51,450 nucleotides of DNA from Gammaproteobacteria bacterium (GTDB lineage Bacteria; Pseudomonadota; Gammaproteobacteria; SZUA-229). A program made the translations under genes and the position numbers. The notes under the pieces were generated by a model. It was not told the DNA's origin, made no database searches, and was given only the letters and a program-made list of their open reading frames with translations. How positions within the stretch are numbered: the stretch's first letter is position 1; the number at the start of each line of letters is the position of its first letter. Where the stretch lies: NCBI GenBank assembly GCA_022340645.1, contig JAJDNP010000073.1, forward strand, positions 1-51,450, in the 5' to 3' direction. Of this stretch, positions 17,076 through 25,197 are shown one piece after another.

Positions 17076-19781
17076 TTAATGCGCTTCATCCCAGTTATCG
17101 CCAATACCGACTTCCACCACCAGCGGTACTTTAAGCGTCGCGGCCTGTTCCATTTCCTTGCTCAACAGTTCAGACGCCGCTTTAACATCTTTTTCCAGCG
17201 CCTCGACCACTAGCTCATCATGTACCTGCATGACAACTTTTGCATCTAGCTGGCTGGTAGCGAGAACACGATCAACGGCAATCATCGCGCGTTTGATAAT
17301 GTCTGCTGCGGTTCCCTGCATCGGGGCATTAATTGCGGTACGCTCAGCGTACTGGCGACGCTGAGTATTTCTTGAATTGATTTCAGGCAGATACAGGCGG
17401 CGTCCGAACACGGTTTCAACATAGCCTTGATCGTGCGCCAGCTTACGGGTTTTTTCCATGTATGTCTTTACTCCCGGGTAACGGGAAAAATAGACATCGA
17501 TATAGTCCTGTGCCTCGTAACGACCGATATTCAGCTGCTTTGCCAGGCCGAAGGCAGACATGCCGTAAATCAGCCCAAAATTAATGGCTTTTGCCGCGCG
17601 GCGCTGCTCAGGCTCCACCTCATCCAGTGCGACACCGAATACCTCGGCCGCAGTGGCGCGATGCACATCAATGCCATCAGCAAAGGCTTTGAGCAGATTT
17701 TTATCTTCCGACAGGTGCGACATGATGCGAAGTTCAACCTGGGAGTAATCCGCGGCCAGCATTTTGTAACCCTTCGGCGCAATGAATGCCTGTCGAATAC
17801 GCCGGCCTTCCTCACTGCGTATTGGGATATTCTGCAAATTCGGATCGGTGGAAGACAGACGGCCGGTAGCTGCTACTGTCTGGTTGTAGGAAGTGTGTAC
17901 ACGCCCGGTTTTATTATTTACCTGCAAAGGCAGTTTATCTGTATAAGTGGATTTCAGTTTACTCACGCTGCGGTGTTCCAGGAGAATTTTCGGCAAAGCG
18001 TGATCAGTTGCCAGTTCCTGCAATACATCTTCCGCGGTTGAGTGTTGTCCTGTTCGAGTCTTTTTTTTCGTCGGTATCCTGAGTTTTTCAAACAGGATAG
18101 TACTCAGTTGTTTTGGTGAGGCAAGATTAAAAGTCTCGCCAGCTTCGTCATATGCCTGCTGCTCAAGCTCTTTCATGCGTTCGGCGAGCTGTTTGCTTTG
18201 CTGTTTCAGCATGGCCGCATCAATTTTCACCCCGTTTGACTCCATTTTAAGCAACACAGTTAGCAGGGGCAGTTCGATTTCCCGGTAAACGCTTTTCAGT
18301 TTTGGTTCTTTATCCAGCTCTGCACTTAATTTTTGATGAATTTGCAGCGTGATGTCGGCATCTTCGGCTGCATATGGGCCGGCCTGCTCCAGGTTGATCT
18401 GATTGAACGTAAGCTGTTTAACGCCTTTGCCGGCGATATCTTCAAAATGAATAGTCTTATAGTCCAGTAATCGTAGCGCCAGGTCATCCATGCCATGACG
18501 CTGGGTAGAATCCAGTACATAGGATTCCAGCATGGTATCTTCTTCGATACCGTTGAGATTTATGCCATGATTAGCCAGCACATGGGCATCATATTTCAGG
18601 TTCTGGCCGATTATTCTTATATTCTCATCTTCCAGCAACGGCTTTAGATTGCCCAGTACATATGCTTCACTCAACTGTTCAGGGGCATCCGGGTAATCAT
18701 GGCCGAACGGTACATAGGCCGCCTCGCCGGCCTTGATGGCAAATGACACACCGACAACCCTGGCTTCCATGTAATCCAGGCTGGTCGTTTCCGTATCAAA
18801 CGCGAACTGTTTCCCCTTGCTAAGCTCGTTTATCCAGTCATCAAAAACCTGTTTATCGAGTACGGTCTGGTAGTTTGCTCCGGCTGCATGCTTGCCTTCC
18901 TGTGCTACGGACTTTTCAGAACCATCCGCGGATAAGTTTTCCAGCCAGGTTTTAAATTCCATTTCGGTATAAATTTTTTTGAGTTTATCTGTTTGCGGTG
19001 GTCGCATCACCAGTTCTCTAATCGCGAGATCAAGGTCAACATCACATTTGATCTTTGTGAGCTCACGCGACAGTGGCAATTGCTTCAGGCTGTCACGTAA
19101 ATTTTCGCCGACCTTGCCTTTGATTTCATCCGCGTGGGCGATCAGGTTGTCCAGGCTGCCATACTGCTGAAGCCATTTTGCCGCGGTCTTTGGTCCTACC
19201 TTGGGCACGCCTGGTATATTGTCCGAGGTGTCACCCATCAGGGCCAGGTAATCGACAATTACGCCTGGTGGAACATCGAATTTTTCCTTAACACCGGCCT
19301 CATCCATCAGCACATTATTCATGGTGTTAATCAGGGTAACATGCGGGTTGACCAGTTGCGCCATGTCCTTGTCGCCGGTGGAAATCAGCGTATCCATATG
19401 CTGTTCGCTTGCCAGCCTGGCATAGGTACCAATGACATCATCCGCTTCTACATTTGGCACAATAATAATCGGGTAACCCTGTGCCTCGATCAGTTCATGC
19501 AGCGGCGCTATCTGCTCTCTTAACTCATCCGGCATCGGCGGGCGGTTTGCCTTGTACTCCTTGTACATGTCATTGCGAAAAGTTTTGCCCTTGGCGTCAA
19601 AAACGACCGCAATATGCTCAGGTTTGTATTCTTCAACCAGCTTATTGAGCATATTAATCACCCCGTATACCGCGCCCGTTGGCCGTCCCTTGCTGTTTGT
19701 TAAAGGCGGTAAAGCGTGAAATGCGCGGAACAGGTAGGATGAACCATCAACAAGCACGAGTGGTGGTTTTTTATCTGTCAT
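17076..19781 (-). CDS. polA: DNA polymerase I
   Basis: A 901-residue enzyme for Okazaki fragment processing and repair. Residues 1 to about 290 form the 5'-nuclease (LVDGSSYLFRAFHALPPL, and LALMGDTSDNIPGVPKVGPK). About 305-495 is the 3'-5' exonuclease with an intact catalytic block FDTETTSLDYME, so proofreading is probably active. The polymerase domain has motif A DYSQVELRIMSHLSED, the O-helix RRAAKAINFGLIYGMSAFGL and motif C MQVHDELVVE. Length is close to E. coli (928). The ATG at 19781 starts MTDKKPPLVLVDGSSY as in homologues; the ribosome-binding site is poor. It points toward engB with the candidate small RNA beyond, the E. coli order polA-spf-engB except for the inserted cytochrome gene. 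Confidence 0.98.
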   Translation of the reverse strand: MTDKKPPLVLVDGSSYLFRAFHALPPLTNSKGRPTGAVYGVINMLNKLVEEYKPEHIAVVFDAKGKTFRNDMYKEYKANRPPMPDELREQIAPLHELIEAQGYPIIIVPNVEADDVIGTYARLASEQHMDTLISTGDKDMAQLVNPHVTLINTMNNVLMDEAGVKEKFDVPPGVIVDYLALMGDTSDNIPGVPKVGPKTAAKWLQQYGSLDNLIAHADEIKGKVGENLRDSLKQLPLSRELTKIKCDVDLDLAIRELVMRPPQTDKLKKIYTEMEFKTWLENLSADGSEKSVAQEGKHAAGANYQTVLDKQVFDDWINELSKGKQFAFDTETTSLDYMEARVVGVSFAIKAGEAAYVPFGHDYPDAPEQLSEAYVLGNLKPLLEDENIRIIGQNLKYDAHVLANHGINLNGIEEDTMLESYVLDSTQRHGMDDLALRLLDYKTIHFEDIAGKGVKQLTFNQINLEQAGPYAAEDADITLQIHQKLSAELDKEPKLKSVYREIELPLLTVLLKMESNGVKIDAAMLKQQSKQLAERMKELEQQAYDEAGETFNLASPKQLSTILFEKLRIPTKKKTRTGQHSTAEDVLQELATDHALPKILLEHRSVSKLKSTYTDKLPLQVNNKTGRVHTSYNQTVAATGRLSSTDPNLQNIPIRSEEGRRIRQAFIAPKGYKMLAADYSQVELRIMSHLSEDKNLLKAFADGIDVHRATAAEVFGVALDEVEPEQRRAAKAINFGLIYGMSAFGLAKQLNIGRYEAQDYIDVYFSRYPGVKTYMEKTRKLAHDQGYVETVFGRRLYLPEINSRNTQRRQYAERTAINAPMQGTAADIIKRAMIAVDRVLATSQLDAKVVMQVHDELVVEALEKDVKAASELLSKEMEQAATLKVPLVVEVGIGDNWDEAH

Positions 19782-20199
19782 CAGGTGTCACAGCACTATG
19801 GCCCGGTTGTTTTGCAAGGTACAGATTATCGCAAACCGCGTGGTGGTTTAATAGTGAATAATTAACAACATGTTTTTTTAGGTTGTGACAAAGCGGGTTG
19901 GGTTGATGGTATCGCCTTGTCAATTTATCAGGACGCGTGAATACATCCATGTAGCTCTGCTGCAACGTCCTGTTGCAGAAGCCCGATAAACCGACAAGGC
20001 GATACCATCAGTTACGACCGGTTGATTCTAAATTCTGGCTCTCTTGCCTGTTTCAGAGGCTGGCATTTTGTAAATACTGGATATACGGTAGAATCGTGAC
20101 TTTTCTCAACTTACTCAACAGCTAATACACAATCTGGTGCCTTATGTCTGTTTTTACCGCTATAGATGCTGGCCGGGCAAAATCTGAGGGCTGAATGCC
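19782..20199. other. Divergent spacer polA-dctQ
   Basis: Besides the 107-bp palindromic element it holds a weak candidate promoter for dctQM (TTTGTA, 16 bases, TAGAAT at 20089-20094) and a 16-residue mini-frame (20144-20194) ending just before dctQ, for which I see no support as a gene. Confidence 0.4.
19904..20010. repeat. Palindromic MITE-like element with 18-bp perfect terminal inverted repeats
   Basis: TGATGGTATCGCCTTGTC (19904-19921) is repeated exactly inverted at 19993-20010. After two mismatched bases the pairing continues for six more (TTTATC/GATAAA). The interior has its own hairpin TGCAAC-GTCCT-GTTGCA (19961-19977). The element is 107 bp and has no coding capacity. No clear target-site duplication is visible. 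It sits between the divergent polA and dctQ genes. It could be a MITE-type non-autonomous element or another dispersed palindrome. Confidence 0.65.
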
Positions 20200-20721
20200 A
20201 TGTTTAATAAGGTGCTGACAGGCGCTGAAGCATTTATCGACTGGAGTGGTCGCACGGTTTCCTGGTTAAGTATATTCCTGGTGCTGGTAATGTTCGCAGT
20301 GGTAGTGCTGCGTTATGTTTTTGATAGCGGCTCTATCGCCCTGCAGGAAGTTACAACGTATTTACACGCTTCGGTTTTCCTTGTCGGCATGGCATATACC
20401 ATGCAGCGGGATGCACATGTGCGTGTTGATATTTTTTATAGCCGCTTCTCCCGGCAGACAAAAGCATGGGTTAACCTTTTCGGTGCGGTATTTTTCCTGT
20501 TGCCATTTATGCTATTTATCAGCTGGGTCAGCTGGGAATATATAGCGGACAGCTGGTCGGTGCTTGAAGGTTCACGCGAAGCCGGCGGCCTGCCCGGTGT
20601 CTTCCTGCTGAAAAGCCTGATCCTGGTGATGACGTTTTTGCTAAGCCTGCAGGCCTGCACTCAAATCGCACGGAATATCGAAATCATTCTGTATACAAAC
20701 AGCAGGCAAGGTGGCAGCTGA
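20200..20721 (+). CDS. dctQ: TRAP transporter small permease (DctQ/TakQ type)
   Basis: A 173-residue inner-membrane protein with four hydrophobic segments, the small permease of a tripartite ATP-independent periplasmic transporter. Family features are LRYVFDSGSIALQEVTTYLH after the first helix, HVRVDIFYSRFS, and GSREAGGLPGVFLLKSLIL, the conserved loop before the last helix. The ATG at 20200 has GAGGG about a dozen bases upstream. Its stop overlaps the dctM start by one base. No binding-protein gene is adjacent; the TakP-like candidate is at 30.3-31.4 kb on the other strand. The substrate is probably an organic acid, by inference from that protein. Confidence 0.92.
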   Translation: MFNKVLTGAEAFIDWSGRTVSWLSIFLVLVMFAVVVLRYVFDSGSIALQEVTTYLHASVFLVGMAYTMQRDAHVRVDIFYSRFSRQTKAWVNLFGAVFFLLPFMLFISWVSWEYIADSWSVLEGSREAGGLPGVFLLKSLILVMTFLLSLQACTQIARNIEIILYTNSRQGGS

Positions 20722-22094
20722 TGGAATACATGCCGCTTTATCTTTTTGCTGCCGTTTTTATGCTGCTATTAATTGGATATCCGGTTGCGTTCACGCTGGC
20801 TGGCACGGCGTTGATATTTACTGTCATTGGTGAAGTTACCGGCACATTCGATGCCGCCTTTCTGGAGGCGCTGCCCAATCGCTTATACGGTATCATGAGC
20901 AACCAGATCCTGATGGCGGTGCCTTTATTTGTGTTTATGGGCACCATGCTGGAGCGTTCGAAAATAGCGGATGAACTGCTCAATACCATGTCACGATTGT
21001 TCGGCAAGCTGCGCGGCGGTCTTGGTATCTCTGTTGTTCTCGTTGGTATGCTGCTTGCCGCAAGCACCGGTATCGTTGGCGCAACGGTTGTTACCATGGG
21101 ACTGCTGTCTTTACCAACCATGTTAAGGCATGGTTATGACGCAAAAATTTCGACCGGGTTGATCTGTGCTTCAGGTACGCTGGGCCAAATCATCCCGCCT
21201 TCAATCGTGCTGGTTCTGTTAGGAGATGTGCTGTCAAATGCCTATCAACAGGCGCAGCTTGATATGGGGGTTTATTCTCCTGAAACTGTCTCCGTTGGCG
21301 ATTTATTTGTCGGTGCATTGATACCCGGTATAATGCTTGTTGCTTTATACGTTTTATATATTGCCGCCGTGGCTTTACTGAATAAAGGGGCCATGCCTGC
21401 GGCAAATGAGATCATGGCAGATCATGATGGCCGTTTATTGCATGATGTCGTTAACAGCCTGTTTCCACCACTGTTTTTAATACTTGCTGTGCTTGGCTCT
21501 ATCATCGCCGGACTGGCAACGCCAACGGAAGCTGCCGCCATCGGCGCAGTTGGCGCCATGCTGCTGGCGCGCACAAAAAACATGCTAACGCTTGAAAACC
21601 TGAAGGAAGTTATGCGTGGTACGACGCTAGTCAGTTGCATGGTGTTTATGATTCTCATAGGTGCGGCATTGTTTTCCCTGGTATTTCGCGGTTTTGAGGG
21701 TGATGAACTTATTCAGAATATACTGGGCGACCTCCATGGCGGCAAATATCACGCTTTGTTTGTTGTGATGCTCGTCATGTTCCTGCTGGGTTTCGTGCTG
21801 GATTTCATCGAGATTACGTTTGTTATTGTGCCCATCGTCGGCCCGGTACTGCTTGCGATGGATATCGACCCGGTATGGCTGGGTATCCTGATTGCCATCA
21901 ACCTGCAAACATCTTTTCTTACGCCGCCATTTGGTTTTGCATTATTTTATTTACGCGGTGTCGCACCTGCTGAAATAACAACCAGGCAAATCTACCTGGG
22001 TGTCATTCCTTTCATTGCCATTCAGTTAATCGCCCTTGCCATGATTGCCTACTGGCCTGAGCTTGCTACCTGGCTGCCAACTCAGCTAATCTGA
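20721..22094 (+). CDS. dctM: TRAP transporter large permease (DctM/TakM type)
   Basis: A 457-residue polytopic permease, the ion-coupled channel subunit of a TRAP transporter. Characteristic blocks are MSNQILMAVPLFVFMGTMLE, AASTGIVGATVVTMGLLSLP, CASGTLGQIIPPSIVLVLLG and IAGLATPTEAAAIGAVGAML. The C-terminal part contains the helix LDFIEITFVIVPIVGPVL and NLQTSFLTPPFGFALFYLRG. The start codon shares one base with the dctQ stop, so the two are translationally coupled. It is slightly longer than the usual 425-430 residues. Confidence 0.95.
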   Translation: MEYMPLYLFAAVFMLLLIGYPVAFTLAGTALIFTVIGEVTGTFDAAFLEALPNRLYGIMSNQILMAVPLFVFMGTMLERSKIADELLNTMSRLFGKLRGGLGISVVLVGMLLAASTGIVGATVVTMGLLSLPTMLRHGYDAKISTGLICASGTLGQIIPPSIVLVLLGDVLSNAYQQAQLDMGVYSPETVSVGDLFVGALIPGIMLVALYVLYIAAVALLNKGAMPAANEIMADHDGRLLHDVVNSLFPPLFLILAVLGSIIAGLATPTEAAAIGAVGAMLLARTKNMLTLENLKEVMRGTTLVSCMVFMILIGAALFSLVFRGFEGDELIQNILGDLHGGKYHALFVVMLVMFLLGFVLDFIEITFVIVPIVGPVLLAMDIDPVWLGILIAINLQTSFLTPPFGFALFYLRGVAPAEITTRQIYLGVIPFIAIQLIALAMIAYWPELATWLPTQLI

Positions 22095-22213
22095 TACGCC
22101 TGACGATATATCAGGATAACGGCCTGTTGATAATGACATTAATAAAGCGTAAAAAGAATTGTTAGAAGCTGCGCGAACGCAGCGAATAAAATGACGTTAA
22201 CCGGGTAAATGAG

Positions 22214-22681
22214 ATGACAGCAAGCAGGCTTTATTTTGCGCAGCATGGACTTGCGGTAAGTAAAAGCGATAACCCTGAACGGCCCTTGTCCGAAGACGGC
22301 ATCAGGCAAACCCGGTCGATGGCCAGGCATTTGCTTCATTCAGCGATACCCGTTTCCTGCATATTTCATAGCGGCAAACTACGTGCCCAGAGGACTGCCG
22401 AGATATTCTCCTCTATATTGAACATTGAAAAGCTGGCAGCTATCAAGCATTTGTCACCGAATGACGATATCGCGTTAATCAGGCAGCAGTTAAATATTGA
22501 ATCGGCATTGTATGTTGGTCACCTGCCGCATCTGGAAAAATTAATATCCAGTCTTGTCACCGGAAATGAAAGTCCGGTTGTCATAAAGTTTCAGAACAGC
22601 GCGGTTGCCTGTCTGGAAAAAAATGACAGCAGCTACCATATATCCTGGTATCTGACCCCGCAACTTGCTGGCAGTGAATAA
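22214..22681 (+). CDS. sixA: SixA-type phosphohistidine phosphatase
   Basis: A 155-residue histidine-phosphatase superfamily protein. The catalytic loop reads LYFAQHGLAV, so the usual Arg of the RHG motif is Gln, as in a number of SixA-like proteins; the nucleophilic His is present. Other conserved blocks are PLSEDGIRQTRSMA, FHSGKLRAQRTAEIFSSI with the second Arg, and LYVGHLPHLEKLISSL with the second catalytic His. SixA proteins remove phosphate from phosphohistidine, in E. coli in the nitrogen phosphotransferase system. It starts 120 bases after dctM and ends 20 bases before plsB, so it is probably cotranscribed with plsB. The substrate here is unknown. Confidence 0.82.
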   Translation: MTASRLYFAQHGLAVSKSDNPERPLSEDGIRQTRSMARHLLHSAIPVSCIFHSGKLRAQRTAEIFSSILNIEKLAAIKHLSPNDDIALIRQQLNIESALYVGHLPHLEKLISSLVTGNESPVVIKFQNSAVACLEKNDSSYHISWYLTPQLAGSE

Positions 22682-22701
22682 CGCAGTAAACACCGTCACG
22701 T

Positions 22702-25179
22702 ATGAATGTAAGTTCACCAATAAATTATCTCACTCAGAAGTTACTTTATACATGGATTAAAACAGACATCGTCCAGGCACCGGCAGCCGAAGTAAAAGAC
22801 AAAAATACGGTGGTTATATATGTGCTGGAGTCAAGGGCATGGTCAGACCTGCTGGTTGTTGAACATGAATGCCTGTCCCTGGGCATAACCAGACCCAGAT
22901 CACGAATAACACAGCAGCAGTTTAAAAAGTGGCATCATGTTTATACCGTGGCGCAGGCGCAGCCGCTCAAGGCATGGCTGCAGAATAAAATCAAGTACTC
23001 AAAAATGCTGAGCGGGATACACCAGGCGCTAATTGAAAACCCGGAACTTGATGTGCATTTTGTACCCGTGGTTGTTTTCTGGGGGCGCCCGGTATTGAAA
23101 CAGAAGCACTGGCTTCGAATTCTGTTTTCTGATACCTGGGGGTTCGCCGGCCGGACACGGCGGTTTTTTACGATTTTATTTAATGGCAAAAATACCCTGG
23201 TCCAGTTTTCTCCAGCCATTTCTTTTCGTCAGCTAATCGACGACACGGTACAGCAGGATAACAGCGTTGATAAACTGCAGGCGCTGCTAGCCAGGCGTTT
23301 AACGGAAATCAAAACAGCAACCCTGGGACCTGACATTTCTCATCGCCGCACACTCGTACTGAAGCTGCTGGAAAATCCGGACGTTGAAAAGGCAATAGCG
23401 AAACAATGTGCAGAAAATAACATTTCTTATTACAGGGCGACGAAAACCGCCCACAGCTATCTGAAAGAAATTGTTGCCGACCGCAGCTACATCACTATTC
23501 AAATATTGCAGCGAATATTGACAGCTTTCTGGAACAGGTTTTATTCCGGTATTAGCGTGCATTTCAGTGACCGGCTTAAAACAATTGCGTTAAGTCACGA
23601 GCTTGTTTACGTGCCGTGCCACAGAAGCCATGTAGACTACCTGTTGCTATCTTACGTGATACACAGGGAAGGGCTGGCTATCCCATACATTGCCGCAGGC
23701 AATAATCTGAACATGCCGATTATCGGACCGGTGTTGAGAAAAGGCGGTGCTTTTTTTATCCGCCGCAGTTTTAAGGGCAACGAGCTTTATTCAACGGTAT
23801 TGTTTGAGTATCTTGCCACGCAACTTGCTACCGGCATGCCGATAGAATATTTTGTCGAAGGCGGGCGCAGCAGAACGGGCAGGCTGCTGCTGCCAAAACC
23901 CGGCATGCTGGCGATGACTATCCGTGCGTTTTTAAAGTATCAGCGGCGGCCAATTGCCTTCATTCCCGTATATATCGGGTATGAAAAGCTGATGGAAAGT
24001 AAATCCTACCTGAAGGAACTCAAGGGTGAGTCTAAAAAATCGGAAACACTGCTTAACTCAGTACGCTCGATACTTAACATTCGCGGGCGTTATGGCAGCG
24101 TTACGGTCAATTTTGGCCAGCCAGTTTTATTAAATGACGTATTGAATGAACAGCATGCAGACTGGAGCAGAGAGCAGTACAATGATCTTTATCGACCTGA
24201 ATGGCTGCGGGCAACGGTAAACCAGACCTCCCGGCTGATAATGCGGCATATTAATGAATGCTGCGCGGTAAACGCCATTAACCTGGTAGCCACGGCTTTA
24301 CTTGCGGCGCCCAACCAGGCGATGGATGAAGGCGAATTAATTCGCACACTGTGTTTTTATGGTGATTTAATCGAAAGGCTTCATTACTCAAGCGATGTTA
24401 CCATGCCGCACTATAAGGCGCTCAGCGAGATACACCACGCGGAAGCATTGGGTATGGTTCGCAGACGCAAGCACGAAATGGGCGATTTTATTTACCTGGA
24501 TAATGCCCACGCGATATTGCTCACCTATTACCGCAACAATGTCCTGCACCTGTTTGTCATGCCCGCACTGGTTGCCAGCTGTTTTAACAATGCAGCAGCA
24601 CTGGAACGTGAAAAAATAATCCGGTATATCAAGATTGCTTATGCCTTTCTTGAAACCGAATTTTTTCTGCCATGGAAATCTTCCGAACTTGAAAAACTCA
24701 TTGATGATATTTTGCAGTGTCTATCAGCAACCGAATTGCTCGATTACAACAAGGACAGCGGTATTTATACCCGACCGCGCATAAGTACCGATGCACATGC
24801 ACAGTTTTCTGGCCTGGCGCATATTATTTCACCACTGCTTGAGCTTTATTACATGATCTTTGCATTGCTTGCGGAACACGGCTCAAATACGCTCACGCAG
24901 GAGCGGCTGGAAGAATTGTGTTACCTGATGGCGCAGCGTCTCTCGTTGATGTATGAAATTAATTCCCCGGACTTTTTTGATAAAAAATTGATAACTAATT
25001 TTATTAATTTATTAATCGAACAGGGTTATGTTACAGTTAACGAAACCGGTAATCTGGAGCTGAGTGACTTCGCGCTCAACGAGGGCAGGCACGCACGTCG
25101 ATTACTGGATAAAAATATGCAATACAATATCCTGCAGATGCTGCGCACCTCATCGAAGAATCAAAAAATGGCAGTATAA
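22702..25179 (+). CDS. plsB: Glycerol-3-phosphate 1-O-acyltransferase PlsB
   Basis: An 825-residue membrane-associated enzyme making lysophosphatidic acid, the first step of phospholipid synthesis (E. coli 807). The acyltransferase motifs appear in order: I VPCHRSHVDYLLLSYV (HX4D), II KGGAFFIRRSFKGNELY, III FVEGGRSRTGRLLLPKPG, and IV IAFIPVYIGYEKLMES. The N-terminal (about 1-280) and C-terminal helical regions also match PlsB. It follows the sixA-like gene by 20 bases and precedes the DUF748 gene by 18, suggesting one envelope-related operon. Confidence 0.97.
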   Translation: MNVSSPINYLTQKLLYTWIKTDIVQAPAAEVKDKNTVVIYVLESRAWSDLLVVEHECLSLGITRPRSRITQQQFKKWHHVYTVAQAQPLKAWLQNKIKYSKMLSGIHQALIENPELDVHFVPVVVFWGRPVLKQKHWLRILFSDTWGFAGRTRRFFTILFNGKNTLVQFSPAISFRQLIDDTVQQDNSVDKLQALLARRLTEIKTATLGPDISHRRTLVLKLLENPDVEKAIAKQCAENNISYYRATKTAHSYLKEIVADRSYITIQILQRILTAFWNRFYSGISVHFSDRLKTIALSHELVYVPCHRSHVDYLLLSYVIHREGLAIPYIAAGNNLNMPIIGPVLRKGGAFFIRRSFKGNELYSTVLFEYLATQLATGMPIEYFVEGGRSRTGRLLLPKPGMLAMTIRAFLKYQRRPIAFIPVYIGYEKLMESKSYLKELKGESKKSETLLNSVRSILNIRGRYGSVTVNFGQPVLLNDVLNEQHADWSREQYNDLYRPEWLRATVNQTSRLIMRHINECCAVNAINLVATALLAAPNQAMDEGELIRTLCFYGDLIERLHYSSDVTMPHYKALSEIHHAEALGMVRRRKHEMGDFIYLDNAHAILLTYYRNNVLHLFVMPALVASCFNNAAALEREKIIRYIKIAYAFLETEFFLPWKSSELEKLIDDILQCLSATELLDYNKDSGIYTRPRISTDAHAQFSGLAHIISPLLELYYMIFALLAEHGSNTLTQERLEELCYLMAQRLSLMYEINSPDFFDKKLITNFINLLIEQGYVTVNETGNLELSDFALNEGRHARRLLDKNMQYNILQMLRTSSKNQKMAV

Positions 25180-25197
25180 CCCCGGGGTTATGACAAA

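Noticed and set aside
20144-20194. 16-residue mini-frame ending just before dctQ, possible leader peptide
   Set aside because: No ribosome-binding site, no regulatory codon runs, no attenuator hairpin after it.
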